From NCBI RefSeq assembly GCF_017809215.1, contig NZ_CP065424.1:3380001-3444000 (forward strand): a stretch of 64,000 nucleotides of DNA, given 5' to 3'. This document shows, piece by piece, positions 1-8,557 of this stretch. The DNA comes from Heyndrickxia oleronia (GTDB taxonomy: Bacteria > Bacillota > Bacilli > Bacillales > Bacillaceae_C). A model generated the notes under the pieces. It worked only from the letters and a program-made list of their open reading frames with translations. It was not told the DNA's origin and searched no databases. A program made the translations under genes and the position numbers. Position 1 is the stretch's first letter, and every line of letters begins with the position of its first letter.

Positions 1-33
1 TTTTCAAAATAAGTAAAAAAGCAGCCACAAAAA

Positions 34-61
34 AGAAGATACTTCACAAAGTATCTTCTTA
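34..61 (-). terminator. Rho-independent terminator
   Basis: An inverted repeat with arms AAGAAGATACTT and AAGTATCTTCTT lies directly at the stop codon of the small minus-strand gene that follows. Read on the minus strand it is followed by a T-run, so it ends that transcript. Confidence 0.75.
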
Positions 62-253
62 ACTCCTAGCATCTTCCAAATATTTATAGATTACATGACC
101 GTTTCTTTGGGCAATCCCACGAAAGTGTTTAAAGTCTTCTTGTTCTACTAAAATCTTCCGAAAATCATAGAAATCTTTATTATCAATATATAACTCTGTT
201 AATTCACCTTTACGTAATTGATCAATTGAAGCATTGATTTCTTCTTCCGTCAA
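59..253 (-). CDS. Small conserved-type hypothetical protein, 64 aa
   Basis: A short soluble acidic protein with no membrane segment and no motif I recognise. The start is TTG, chosen because GAGGTGAG sits about 6 bases upstream. A strong terminator overlaps the stop codon, which supports a real transcription unit. The ordered charged sequence looks like a folded cytosolic protein rather than a chance frame, but no function can be assigned. Confidence 0.6.
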   Translation of the reverse strand: MTEEEINASIDQLRKGELTELYIDNKDFYDFRKILVEQEDFKHFRGIAQRNGHVIYKYLEDARS

Positions 254-300
254 CTATCTCACCTCAATACAAGTTTAACAAAATATCTAAGAAGATTATA

Positions 301-858
301 TCATTCCTCATCTATATCAACCAATTTCCCACCATGGGGAGCGACATAATCCCTGAGCATGTTTTTCATGTTTGCAGAAAATCCATTAAAAGGAATATTA
401 TATGTACTTCCATCAATCAAATTCAATTGAATTCTCAATGGTGAGTTTTCATTTGCTTTATACACGTATTGAATCTCCTCTATTTTATCCCAGGGAATAA
501 AAGAATGCTTTCCTAAAGAGGAGAATTCATTCATTGTAAAACCATCCTTTTGTATATAGAAATATTCATCAACTGATAAAATCAAAAACGTGATACTAAT
601 TAAACACAAAAAAATTGCCATTATTCTTAAAATCCATTTTTTGAAAATAAATAGTATAGAAGCTAATCCTAAAAAGAGAAATGCAATCATTCCAAACATA
701 TAAAATTCTGTTCCCATTCCAAAATACAAGACATCTCCAGATGAAAATAAAATAATTTTCAACGGCATAATGATAACTCCAGGTAAAAAGAATGCAGAGA
801 TAAAAAATAAAATAGCAATACAAATAAAAAAGTAACGAATTTTATCATTATTGATCAT
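301..858 (-). CDS. Membrane protein with C-terminal PH-like domain, 185 aa
   Basis: The first ~95 residues hold three or four hydrophobic segments (about 8-28, 30-40, 52-72 and 74-94). The C-terminal ~85 residues are soluble and contain an IPWDKIEEI stretch followed by alternating strands, reminiscent of bacterial PH-like domains attached to membrane anchors. The ATG is preceded by AGGAGGGGG. It lies 47 bases upstream of the preceding minus-strand small gene and may be co-transcribed with it. The function is unknown, and the PH-like assignment is an inference from pattern only. Confidence 0.6.
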   Translation of the reverse strand: MINNDKIRYFFICIAILFFISAFFLPGVIIMPLKIILFSSGDVLYFGMGTEFYMFGMIAFLFLGLASILFIFKKWILRIMAIFLCLISITFLILSVDEYFYIQKDGFTMNEFSSLGKHSFIPWDKIEEIQYVYKANENSPLRIQLNLIDGSTYNIPFNGFSANMKNMLRDYVAPHGGKLVDIDEE

Positions 859-1126
859 ATATCATATATCCCCCTCCTAAGGACCATTTAACAATCGATT
901 CTTCATTTTTTGATCTAACATGGTTCCTTAAATTCACTTTACTATTATGAAAAATTAACATAATAACCCCTTGTTTAAATTTTCAAAGTATCTAAAGAAC
1001 AACGGAACCGTATCACTTTATCTATTTATTCATTATACTTGAAACTTTTCATAAAATGGTGCAAACTGTAAATGAGATGATTGAAAATTTATAATTCATA
1101 ATTTAATATGAACGGGGGACGTCAGA

Positions 1127-1318
1127 GTGAAAATAGCCGATGTAGGGAATGTAATTGAATTTAAAGACGGTTTACGTGGCGTTGTTGAAAAAGTAAATGA
1201 GAATTCAGTAATTGTTGATTTAACATATATGGATAATTATCGCGAACTTGAATTAGAGGAAAAAACGGTCGTTAATCATAAAAACTATACCGTCATCAAA
1301 GAATCTATAAATGCATAA
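1127..1318 (+). CDS. ykvS: YkvS-like DUF2187 protein
   Basis: A 63-residue protein built as a small beta-barrel-like fold: GNVIEFKDGLRGVVEKVNEN, then VIVDLTYMDN, then KTVVNHKNY. This pattern is typical of the Bacillus YkvS/DUF2187 family, which resembles KOW-type modules. The function of the family is not established. The start is GTG with GGGGGAC 8 bases upstream. A clean terminator follows the stop codon, so the gene is monocistronic. Confidence 0.75.
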   Translation: MKIADVGNVIEFKDGLRGVVEKVNENSVIVDLTYMDNYRELELEEKTVVNHKNYTVIKESINA

Positions 1319-1325
1319 AAACGAA

Positions 1326-1354
1326 AAAATTGGCTAGATTTAGCCAATTTTTTT
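1326..1354 (+). terminator. Terminator of ykvS
   Basis: The stem AAATTGGCTA / TAGCCAATTT with a GATT loop is followed by a T-run a few bases after the ykvS stop codon. Confidence 0.85.
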
Positions 1355-1623
1355 GTGGAATGAAGGAAATTGACGGACTTCGCCCCTTTTTCTAGTTAAA
1401 ACTTTACATAAGCAACAACCATATTTGCAAAAAAGTAACTATTGAAGAGCCTTACTTTTAAATGACATTTTATTCATTCAAACAATGGACATTACATTTA
1501 TAGCTTGTTTTTGATAAAATGTGTACATTGAAGTATTCTTATATAGAAAAGAACTATTTAATGGAGATTTATCCAAATCCCATAGTAGTCATGTATTGTT
1601 ATGTCGAGGGGAGTTTCTAACAT
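1355..1623. other. Intergenic region with decayed repeat fragment
   Basis: No gene is seen. Bases about 1393-1418 (TAGTTAAAACTTTACATAAG and following) resemble the right end of the ~185 bp dispersed repeat described at 44818-44996, in degraded form. GAGGGGAG at the end of the interval is the ribosome binding site of the next gene. Confidence 0.4.
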
Positions 1624-2235
1624 ATGAAGCAAAGCGCAACAGATATAAGGCTTATAATAGGTATATTGTTAGCGCATATCTTATTATTTCTTACTTTTAA
1701 TGACCGTTCAATTTTTTGGTACATATACACAGCCACCTCTTTACTATTAATTAGCTATTCAATCGTCAGTGATAAATCACATGATGAACAATCAAATGGG
1801 AAATATTTATTTCTCGGTATATTATCTGGAGTCGTACTGTATCTTGTGTTTTGGATTGGTGATTGGTTATTTTCACTCTTATCCTCTTATCTAGACAAAC
1901 AAATAGGAAAGACTTATAAACTACTTTCACCAAAATATATATGGCATTATTTTGTGCTCGTATTCGTTTTGGCTCCTGGAGAAGAAATATTCTGGAGAGG
2001 CTTTGTCCAAAAAAGACTAATGTACCATATTCAAGGATGGTTACCTGTCCTTATAACAGCAATATTAAATGCCTCTATTTTCATCTATTCAGAAAACATT
2101 ATCTTAATCATAGCGGCATTGGTCGGTGGTCTTTTTTGGGGTTCACTTTATTTGTGGAGAAAAAACATTCCACTTTTGGTCGTATCCCATGTCATATTTG
2201 ATTTATTATTAATCATTGTCCTTCCACTCCACTAA
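1624..2235 (+). CDS. CPBP (CAAX-protease/bacteriocin-immunity) family membrane protein
   Basis: A 203-residue protein with about six membrane segments. Motif 1 of the CPBP (Abi) intramembrane metalloprotease family is present as EEIFWRGF (E120, E121, R125), and the late motif is SHVIFD (H189, D193). The second motif, normally FxxxH, appears as NASIFIY and lacks the expected histidine. That histidine is usually a metal ligand, so activity may be altered or supplied differently. The ATG follows GAGGGGAG. The gene converges with ykvI and shares a large hairpin with it. Family members act in prenyl-protein processing or bacteriocin self-immunity; the role here is unknown. Confidence 0.75.
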   Translation: MKQSATDIRLIIGILLAHILLFLTFNDRSIFWYIYTATSLLLISYSIVSDKSHDEQSNGKYLFLGILSGVVLYLVFWIGDWLFSLLSSYLDKQIGKTYKLLSPKYIWHYFVLVFVLAPGEEIFWRGFVQKRLMYHIQGWLPVLITAILNASIFIYSENIILIIAALVGGLFWGSLYLWRKNIPLLVVSHVIFDLLLIIVLPLH

Positions 2236-2239
2236 TATA

Positions 2240-2332
2240 GGCTCCAGATAAAAAGATTGTCATTTACGTATCATTTCACATGTATCCTACAATGATTGTG
2301 AAGTAATGGCACCATCTTTTTATCTGACAGCC
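2240..2332. terminator. Large bidirectional hairpin between convergent genes
   Basis: Outer arms 2240-2257 and 2314-2332 pair (CAGATAAAAAGAT with ATCTTTTTATCTG, plus flanking GGCT/AGCC), and an inner stem TTTCACA/TGTGAA is nested inside. It sits exactly between the stops of the CPBP gene and ykvI, so it most likely ends both transcripts. The length (93 bp) and nesting also resemble a miniature element. Confidence 0.6.
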
Positions 2333-2337
2333 TCATT

Positions 2338-3384
2338 TCATGCTTTCGTAAACTTATTTTCACTTCGTATCCAAAGTAAAAAAATAAAAATTAAGCTAAT
2401 ATATCCAAATAACGGGTACAATAATGCTAAAAGTGTTCCATAATGCACCTTACTGATTAATGTAACAACTGCAATAATGATCATGTAGATCCATAACGAT
2501 TTAATAGATAAATATTGCTGGATCTGCTTTCCAAGGCCATAAACATTTCCAATGATAGAGGTAAATATTTCTCCATAAATAATAGCAACATAGATATAAT
2601 AAATACTTCCAAAAGTATTTTGAACAATAATAGCCATTGGAATTTCAAATTCAGCGACATTAGGTAAAGTAATGAGTGTAAAATGACTAGATAATAGGAT
2701 TAGTGTTAATAAGCCTCCGCCTATAATACCACCTATCCGTACTACCTTTTTATCATTTACCTCACTAGCAATTGGTACTAATACTGCTTGTGCGAGGATT
2801 AAATTTAAAGCAGCATACGAAAAAGGAGATAAAAATAATCTCCAACCATCTTCTACTTTAGGAATCATTAACACTGATTCAAAAAAATTTGGAGTTAAGA
2901 TTGACTTTGACATGACGATAAAATTAAAAATAATCATCATCGGCACAACAAAAGTATTAACAGCAAATACGCCTTTTGTACCAATTAACATAATAAAAAT
3001 CGTTAAAAAAATCGTTAAATAGATACCAATATTTTTACTAATACCTAAATGTTCTTGAAACACCGCACCTGCTCCAGAAAACATCACCCCGCATACTCCA
3101 AGTAACATCATCATCATAAATACATTCATAAACTTTGAAATGGTTCTACCAAATAAATACTCATTAAATTCTTCATATGATTTGGCTTTTAAATCAATGG
3201 CTATCAACATCATTTTTGTACCTAATGCGATAAATAGATAGCCTGCTAATAATATTGATATAATTCCAATAAACCCATAACGTGAAAAAAACTCGACGAT
3301 TTCTTTTCCTGTAGCAAATCCAGCTCCAATCACTGTTCCAACATAAACAGCAGCCACTTGTAAACCATCAATATATTTCTTCAT
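2338..3384 (-). CDS. ykvI: YkvI-family multipass membrane protein
   Basis: A 348-residue protein with about ten transmembrane segments. The N-terminal stretch VYVGTVIGAGFATGKEI is characteristic of the YkvI family, distantly related to amino-acid/sodium symporters of the APC superfamily. No substrate is established. ATG at 3384 is preferred over the in-frame TTG just before it because GAGGGG is correctly spaced. The gene is divergent from clpE, as in B. subtilis, where ykvI also neighbours clpE. Confidence 0.8.
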   Translation of the reverse strand: MKKYIDGLQVAAVYVGTVIGAGFATGKEIVEFFSRYGFIGIISILLAGYLFIALGTKMMLIAIDLKAKSYEEFNEYLFGRTISKFMNVFMMMMLLGVCGVMFSGAGAVFQEHLGISKNIGIYLTIFLTIFIMLIGTKGVFAVNTFVVPMMIIFNFIVMSKSILTPNFFESVLMIPKVEDGWRLFLSPFSYAALNLILAQAVLVPIASEVNDKKVVRIGGIIGGGLLTLILLSSHFTLITLPNVAEFEIPMAIIVQNTFGSIYYIYVAIIYGEIFTSIIGNVYGLGKQIQQYLSIKSLWIYMIIIAVVTLISKVHYGTLLALLYPLFGYISLIFIFLLWIRSENKFTKA

Positions 3385-3500
3385 CAATAATCCCCTCGCA
3401 ATAAAGTCGCACTACTAATCCATATGTACAAGCATATTCAATTACGACAAGAAAAATATTTTTTGCATTAAACCCATTTAACTCTTATAACTTTTTATTT

Positions 3501-3517
3501 AGTCAAAAAAGGTCAAA
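3501..3517 (+). promoter_or_regulatory. CtsR operator 1
   Basis: The direct heptad repeat AGTCAAA-AAA-GGTCAAA matches the CtsR consensus (RGTCAAANANRGTCAAA) and lies just upstream of the clpE -35 box. CtsR represses clp genes until heat or protein stress. Confidence 0.85.
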
Positions 3518-3524
3518 AAAATTA

Positions 3525-3553
3525 TTTACAAATTTAAAAATTGGGTGTATGAT
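3525..3553 (+). promoter_or_regulatory. SigA-type promoter of clpE
   Basis: The -35 TTTACA (3525-3530) and -10 TATGAT (3548-3553) are separated by 17 bases. The promoter sits between CtsR operators 1 and 2, the geometry expected for repression by steric hindrance. Confidence 0.8.
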
Positions 3554-3563
3554 GAATCCATAA

Positions 3564-3580
3564 GGTCAAAGATAGTCAAA
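3564..3580 (+). promoter_or_regulatory. CtsR operator 2
   Basis: GGTCAAA-GAT-AGTCAAA is a second CtsR heptad repeat, placed at and just after the expected clpE transcription start. Confidence 0.85.
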
Positions 3581-3612
3581 ATCAAATAACCTTATTTTCT
3601 TTTTATCTAATT

Positions 3613-3629
3613 AGTCAAAGATAGTCAAA
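3613..3629 (+). promoter_or_regulatory. CtsR operator 3
   Basis: AGTCAAA-GAT-AGTCAAA is a third CtsR repeat in the clpE leader. Its spacing from operator 2 is 49 bp, nearly five helical turns, so bound dimers could lie on the same DNA face. Confidence 0.85.
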
Positions 3630-3677
3630 ATTAACTATTATAACAATTGCATTGCTATTTCAAGGAGGAATGCTATT

Positions 3678-5819
3678 ATGAAATGTCAAAATTGTAATGA
3701 TCGAAATGCTAATGTTCAACTAAGAGTAAATATAAATGGTCAAACTCAGGATCTACAATTATGTTCTGAATGCTATAAGAAAGAATTTGCGATGAATCAT
3801 TCACCATTTGGTGGTTTTCCTTCAATGAATGATTTTGAACATTTATTTAAAGGATATAGTCAAGGCGGATCATTGCCAGCGAATAATCAGGGGTTTAAAC
3901 AACAAACTCAAAGTCGGGGCGGCAATGGTCATAATGGCTTTTTAGATCAATTTGGACGCAACTTAACAAGCATAGCTAAAACAGGATTAATTGATCCGGT
4001 AATAGGGCGTGAAGAAGAAATCAATCGAGTGATTGAAATATTAAACCGCCGGAATAAAAACAATCCAGTTTTAATTGGTGAACCAGGTGTAGGTAAAACT
4101 GCGATAGCAGAGGGGCTTGCCTTGAAAATAGTTGAAAAGGATGTACCAGCTAAACTAAGAAATAAAGAAGTCTACCTGCTTGACGTTGCCTCATTGGTAG
4201 CAAATACAGGAATTCGGGGACAATTTGAAGAAAGAATGAAACAACTCATTACTGAGTTACAAAATCGTAAAAATGTTCTTTTATTCATTGATGAAATTCA
4301 TTTACTAGTTGGTGCAGGTTCTGCAGAAGGCTCCATGGACGCAGGAAATATTCTAAAACCAGCTTTAGCAAGAGGTGAACTTCAAGTCATTGGGGCAACG
4401 ACATTAAAAGAATATCGCCAAATCGAAAAAGATGCAGCATTAGAAAGACGCTTCCAACCAGTGCAAGTAAATGAACCTACAATTGAACAATCTATTAATA
4501 TTTTAAATGGATTGAAAGAAAAATATGAGAAATATCACCAAGTAAGTTACTCAGATGAAGCAATCAAAGCATGTGTCATTTTATCTAATCGATATATTCA
4601 AGATCGCTACCTACCGGATAAAGCAATCGATCTAATGGATGAAGCTGGCTCAAAATTAAACTTAACATTAGTGACTGGCAATGAAGAGGAACTTAAGCAA
4701 CGTCTTACAGAAATTGAGCAAGAAAAACAAACTGCGTTAACAAAAGAAGATTATGAAACAGCTGCAACATTGCGTGATGAAGAAGAGAAATTAGAGCAAA
4801 TGCTGCAAACTGAAAATAAACATAGTCAGCCTATAGTGGACATTACTCATATTCAAGCAATTATCGAGAAGAAAACTGGTATACCAGTTGGTAAATTGCA
4901 AGAAAATGAGCAACAAAAAATGAAAAATATCGAGGAAAACTTAGCCAAAAAAGTAATCGGCCAAGAAGAAGCGGTTAAAAAAGTAGCTAAAGCGATCCGT
5001 CGCGGACGTGCTGGATTAAAATCAAAAACTCGTCCAATCGGTTCCTTCCTCTTCGTAGGTCCAACTGGGGTTGGTAAAACCGAACTTACAAAAACATTGG
5101 CAGAAGAATTATTTGGTACAAAGGATGCATTGATTCGACTCGACATGAGTGAGTATATGGAGAAGCATAGTGTGTCTAAATTAATCGGCTCTCCACCAGG
5201 ATATGTTGGCCATGAAGAAGCAGGACAATTAACTGAAAAAGTTCGCAGAAATCCATATAGTATCATATTATTAGATGAGATTGAAAAAGCACATCCAGAT
5301 GTGCAGCATATGTTTCTACAAATATTGGAGGACGGTCGTCTTACAGATAGTCAAGGACGTACGGTCAGCTTCAAGGATACAGTTATTATTATGACTAGTA
5401 ATGCAGGAATCGGTATTAAAGAAATTCATGTTGGCTTTGACCAAAGCAATGCTATTAAGGAAACAAGTATACTTGATTCACTCGGCAGCTTTTTCAAGCC
5501 AGAATTTCTCAATCGATTTGATAATATTATTGAATTTCAATCATTAGATAAAGTACATCTATTGGAAATCGTTGATTTAATGCTCAAAGAATTGAATGAG
5601 ACATTATCTGAGCAACAAATCACACTTGAGGTAACAAATGAAGTAAAAGAAAAACTTGCAGAGTTAGGTTACCATCCAGCATTCGGTGCAAGACCTTTAC
5701 GCCGAGTAATTCAAGAACAATTAGAGGATCGTATTGCTGACTTTATATTAGATCATGTAGAACAAAAAGAATTAATCGCAACGATCGTCGATAATCATAT
5801 TCATGTTGAATCAAAATAA
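3678..5819 (+). CDS. clpE: ATP-dependent Clp protease ATPase subunit ClpE
   Basis: A 713-residue Hsp100/AAA+ unfoldase that works with ClpP and helps clear aggregated proteins and CtsR after heat shock. A zinc finger at the N-terminus (C3, C6, C29, C32) is diagnostic of ClpE versus ClpC. The first AAA module has Walker A GEPGVGKT near residue 134 and an IDEIH Walker B. A UVR-like coiled segment ([19 protein letters not shown]) follows near residue 355. The second AAA module has GPTGVGKT near 461 and [16 protein letters not shown] precedes the ATG. Three CtsR boxes control it. The gene is full-length and normal for the family. Confidence 0.97.
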   Translation: MKCQNCNDRNANVQLRVNINGQTQDLQLCSECYKKEFAMNHSPFGGFPSMNDFEHLFKGYSQGGSLPANNQGFKQQTQSRGGNGHNGFLDQFGRNLTSIAKTGLIDPVIGREEEINRVIEILNRRNKNNPVLIGEPGVGKTAIAEGLALKIVEKDVPAKLRNKEVYLLDVASLVANTGIRGQFEERMKQLITELQNRKNVLLFIDEIHLLVGAGSAEGSMDAGNILKPALARGELQVIGATTLKEYRQIEKDAALERRFQPVQVNEPTIEQSINILNGLKEKYEKYHQVSYSDEAIKACVILSNRYIQDRYLPDKAIDLMDEAGSKLNLTLVTGNEEELKQRLTEIEQEKQTALTKEDYETAATLRDEEEKLEQMLQTENKHSQPIVDITHIQAIIEKKTGIPVGKLQENEQQKMKNIEENLAKKVIGQEEAVKKVAKAIRRGRAGLKSKTRPIGSFLFVGPTGVGKTELTKTLAEELFGTKDALIRLDMSEYMEKHSVSKLIGSPPGYVGHEEAGQLTEKVRRNPYSIILLDEIEKAHPDVQHMFLQILEDGRLTDSQGRTVSFKDTVIIMTSNAGIGIKEIHVGFDQSNAIKETSILDSLGSFFKPEFLNRFDNIIEFQSLDKVHLLEIVDLMLKELNETLSEQQITLEVTNEVKEKLAELGYHPAFGARPLRRVIQEQLEDRIADFILDHVEQKELIATIVDNHIHVESK

Positions 5820-5825
5820 TCTTAC

Positions 5826-5862
5826 AAAAAGGAGAAAAGCGTTTATGCTTTTCTCCTTTTTT
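5826..5862 (+). terminator. Terminator of clpE
   Basis: The stem AAAAAGGAGAAAAGC / GCTTTTCTCCTTTTT with a 6-base loop and a T-run lies immediately after the clpE stop codon. Confidence 0.9.
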
Positions 5863-5867
5863 ATAAT

Positions 5868-6052
5868 GGCTCTTTTCTTAAACATTGTTGCTTTTTAAGT
5901 AAAGTTATAACTATTAAATATCGACTGAGGATCGCTACACGTATCAATTTACTAAGAAAGCTGCAATCTCCATAAGAACCGCAAGAATCCTTTATTGGGA
6001 GTAATAGCCGGCAGTTGGGCTTTACAAAAGCAACTACCTAAACGAAAACAGC
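5868..6052 (-). repeat. Dispersed ~185 bp intergenic repeat, copy A (minus orientation)
   Basis: The reverse complement of this segment aligns by eye along its whole length with 25837-26023 and 44818-44996. Shared blocks include a CTG-TTTTCG/GTTTAG left end, a central GCCGGC/AACTGCCG block, a GCAGC-TTTTCTCA-like segment, and the right end AACAATGTTTGAGAAAAGAGC. No open frame is maintained between copies. It fills the clpE-pepF gap. Confidence 0.7.
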
Positions 6053-6137
6053 CTTTATAATAAATTTTGCTACTTTATTCGAATAACTCCAATTCCTACT
6101 TGTTAAAACATTAAACAAGGACAGCAAAACATTTCAC

Positions 6138-7838
6138 TTATAATTTTTTATCGTCTACTTGATCAAGCCATGTTTGGATCGTACCAATCACGGACTGAAC
6201 ACATCCATCTTCAAATGGGGAAATAAGGTTCGCTTCTTTTACTAGCTCTGTAAAAGATTTACTTCCACCTTGTTTACATAAATGAATATAGTCTTTCCAT
6301 GCCTCTTCATGATTTTCTTGTGATTTTTTCCAGAATTGAAACGCACAAATTTGCGCTAGTGTATAGTCAATATAATAAAATGGTGATTCATAAATATGAC
6401 CTTGTCTTTGCCAAAGTCCACCATTCTCTAAATAATCGAAACCATCATAATCACGATGTGGTAGGTACTTCTCTTCGATTTGTTTCCAAGCTTGCTTTCT
6501 TTCAGCAGGGGTAGCTTCAGGATTTTCATACACAAAGTGCTGGAATTCATCAACGGCTACACCATATGGTAAGAAGATTAATGCACTACTCAAATGGGCA
6601 AATTTATACTTATCTGTATCCTCTTTGAAGAATAATTCCATCCATGGATAAGTGAAAAATTCCATACTCATTGAATGAATTTCACATGCTTCATGTGTCG
6701 GCCAATTGTATTCAGGTATTTCAAAATGACGGCTAGAATAAACTTGGAAGGCATGCCCGGCTTCATGAGTTAACACGTCAATATCCCCAGATGTACCATT
6801 AAAGTTTGAAAAAATGTATGGTGCTTTATAGTTTTCGATATAAGTACAATATCCGCCACTTGCTTTCCCTTTCTTTGCTACTAGATCCATAAGATGATTA
6901 TCATTCATAAATGTGAAGAATTCATCTGTTTCTTTTGATAGCTCAGAATACATTTTCTTCCCATTATCAATAATCCATTCAGGCGAACCTTTAGGTACAG
7001 CATTTCCAGATAAAAATTGATAACCTTCATCATAAAATTTTAAAGAATCTACACCAATTCTCTCTTTTTGTCGTTTTCTTAGTTCAGTTGCAAGCGGGAC
7101 AATATATTCCTTCACTTGTTCACGGAACTTCGCTACCATTTCAGCATTATAATCAATACGTGACATTCTGTAATAGCCTAACTCAACGAAATTCTTAAAT
7201 CCTAATTTCTTGGCGATTTCAGTACGTACCTTCACTAATTCATCATAAATACGGTCGAATTCTTCCGCGTTTTCAACAAAGAACCCAAATTTCGCTTCAA
7301 TAGCTCTTTTCCTCATATCTCGGTCCTTAGATTCTGTAAAAGGATCAATTTGAGCAAGTGTCCTCTCTTCCCCTTCAAACATAATTTTTGCAGAGGCTAT
7401 AAGCTTCGTATATTCAGATGACAGCTTATTTTCCTTTTGAGCCAACGGTATAATTTCAGGAGAGAAGGTTTTTAATTGTCCTTCCGCTAAATCAAAGAGC
7501 TGCTTCCCCCATTTTTTTTCTAGTTCATCACGAAATTGAGACGATGTTAATGCCTGATAATATTCCGATCTCAAACCTTCGATATGCGGCATAATTTCAT
7601 CCATATAATCGTTTTCGTTTTTATAAAACTCATCTTCCGTATCAATCGTATGGCGAATATAGCATAGATTAAACATAGTTCCTAACTCATTAGTAATATT
7701 ATTGATGTTCTTCATTGCTAAGCTTTGTTCTTCCACATTTTTGGCCAGTTTGAATTTTTCAAGATCTGCTCGGAACGCAACCTCCACTTTCTCTATTTCA
7801 GGTCTTTTATATGCATAATCTTCAAACTTTACTGTCAT
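6138..7838 (-). CDS. M3 family oligoendopeptidase (PepF-like)
   Basis: A ~566-residue zinc oligopeptidase of the M3 family, predicted to cut short peptides in the cytosol. The zinc-binding HEAGH motif lies near residue 358 within the family-typical DVLTHEAGHAFQVYSSRH, with the third ligand glutamate in the downstream HEACEIHSMSMEFF segment. The ATG at 7838 is preferred because TGTGGGGTG lies just upstream; an in-frame ATG 27 bases earlier lacks a good site. It occupies the place taken by motAB in the B. subtilis clpE neighbourhood. Substrates are unknown. Confidence 0.9.
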   Translation of the reverse strand: MTVKFEDYAYKRPEIEKVEVAFRADLEKFKLAKNVEEQSLAMKNINNITNELGTMFNLCYIRHTIDTEDEFYKNENDYMDEIMPHIEGLRSEYYQALTSSQFRDELEKKWGKQLFDLAEGQLKTFSPEIIPLAQKENKLSSEYTKLIASAKIMFEGEERTLAQIDPFTESKDRDMRKRAIEAKFGFFVENAEEFDRIYDELVKVRTEIAKKLGFKNFVELGYYRMSRIDYNAEMVAKFREQVKEYIVPLATELRKRQKERIGVDSLKFYDEGYQFLSGNAVPKGSPEWIIDNGKKMYSELSKETDEFFTFMNDNHLMDLVAKKGKASGGYCTYIENYKAPYIFSNFNGTSGDIDVLTHEAGHAFQVYSSRHFEIPEYNWPTHEACEIHSMSMEFFTYPWMELFFKEDTDKYKFAHLSSALIFLPYGVAVDEFQHFVYENPEATPAERKQAWKQIEEKYLPHRDYDGFDYLENGGLWQRQGHIYESPFYYIDYTLAQICAFQFWKKSQENHEEAWKDYIHLCKQGGSKSFTELVKEANLISPFEDGCVQSVIGTIQTWLDQVDDKKL

Positions 7839-7924
7839 AACACACACCCCACATTCAATATTCAAGCCTTTATTTATTCGCCATAACTCATATAAATTCC
7901 TCTAAAAAAATAAAAAAAGTATTT

Positions 7925-8356
7925 CTAATTTGAAATACTTTTTCCGAGTTTTTTTAAAGTATCTATGACCATCTCTTTTTCTGTATCATTTAATACTGAC
8001 ATGATTTGATGAATCCGCTCTTGGTGTTCTGGAAATATCGATTCCATAAATTGTTTTCCTTTTTCTGTTATATGTGCGAATGTTACTCTTCTATCATCTG
8101 GACTTGCTACTCGTTCAATATACTCTTTTTTTTCTAGCTTATCGACAACATAGGTGATACTGCCACTAGCAAGAAGAATTTTATCACCTATTTGTTGTAA
8201 GGGCTGGTCCCCTTTATGATAGAGTAATTCAAGAACCGCGAATTCTGTCGGATTCAAACCATTTTGTTGAATAAAGGCATTTGTAAATTCATTTACTGCC
8301 CGATACGCCCTTGATAATACAATAAATAATTTCAAAGACTGTTGAATATTATCCAT
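7925..8356 (-). CDS. mhqR: MarR-family regulator, MhqR/YkvE-like
   Basis: A 143-residue winged-helix repressor. The core LNPTEFAVLELLYHKGDQPL, then IGDKILLASGSITYVVDKLE and the wing DDRRVTFAHITEKG, match the MarR fold and closely resemble B. subtilis MhqR (YkvE), which senses quinones and diamide. Position supports this: in B. subtilis mhqR also sits between kinD and the clpE-ykvI block. I saw no clear MhqR operator here, and its usual targets (azoreductase and dioxygenase genes) are not in the window. The symbol rests on remembered similarity plus synteny. Confidence 0.75.
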   Translation of the reverse strand: MDNIQQSLKLFIVLSRAYRAVNEFTNAFIQQNGLNPTEFAVLELLYHKGDQPLQQIGDKILLASGSITYVVDKLEKKEYIERVASPDDRRVTFAHITEKGKQFMESIFPEHQERIHQIMSVLNDTEKEMVIDTLKKLGKSISN

Positions 8357-8557
8357 AAGATCATTTCCTTCTACAAAATTATAGTCATTATAGGCAAGAG
8401 ATGGATTCTTGTCAATACTACCGTATAGAACCTATCAGGGTTTTACCTATCATATAAGAATAAAGTATAATTATATCAATGAATAAATGATTAATATTCT
8501 TTTGCAGAGTTTTATTATATGATTAATAAATCACATTTTTAATTAGAGGGTCTTACA

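Noticed and set aside
2240..2332. Same-size counterpart of the 27724 nested repeat
   Set aside because: Both are 93 bp with nested stems, but their sequences are unrelated, so they are not copies of one element; the position favours a bidirectional terminator.
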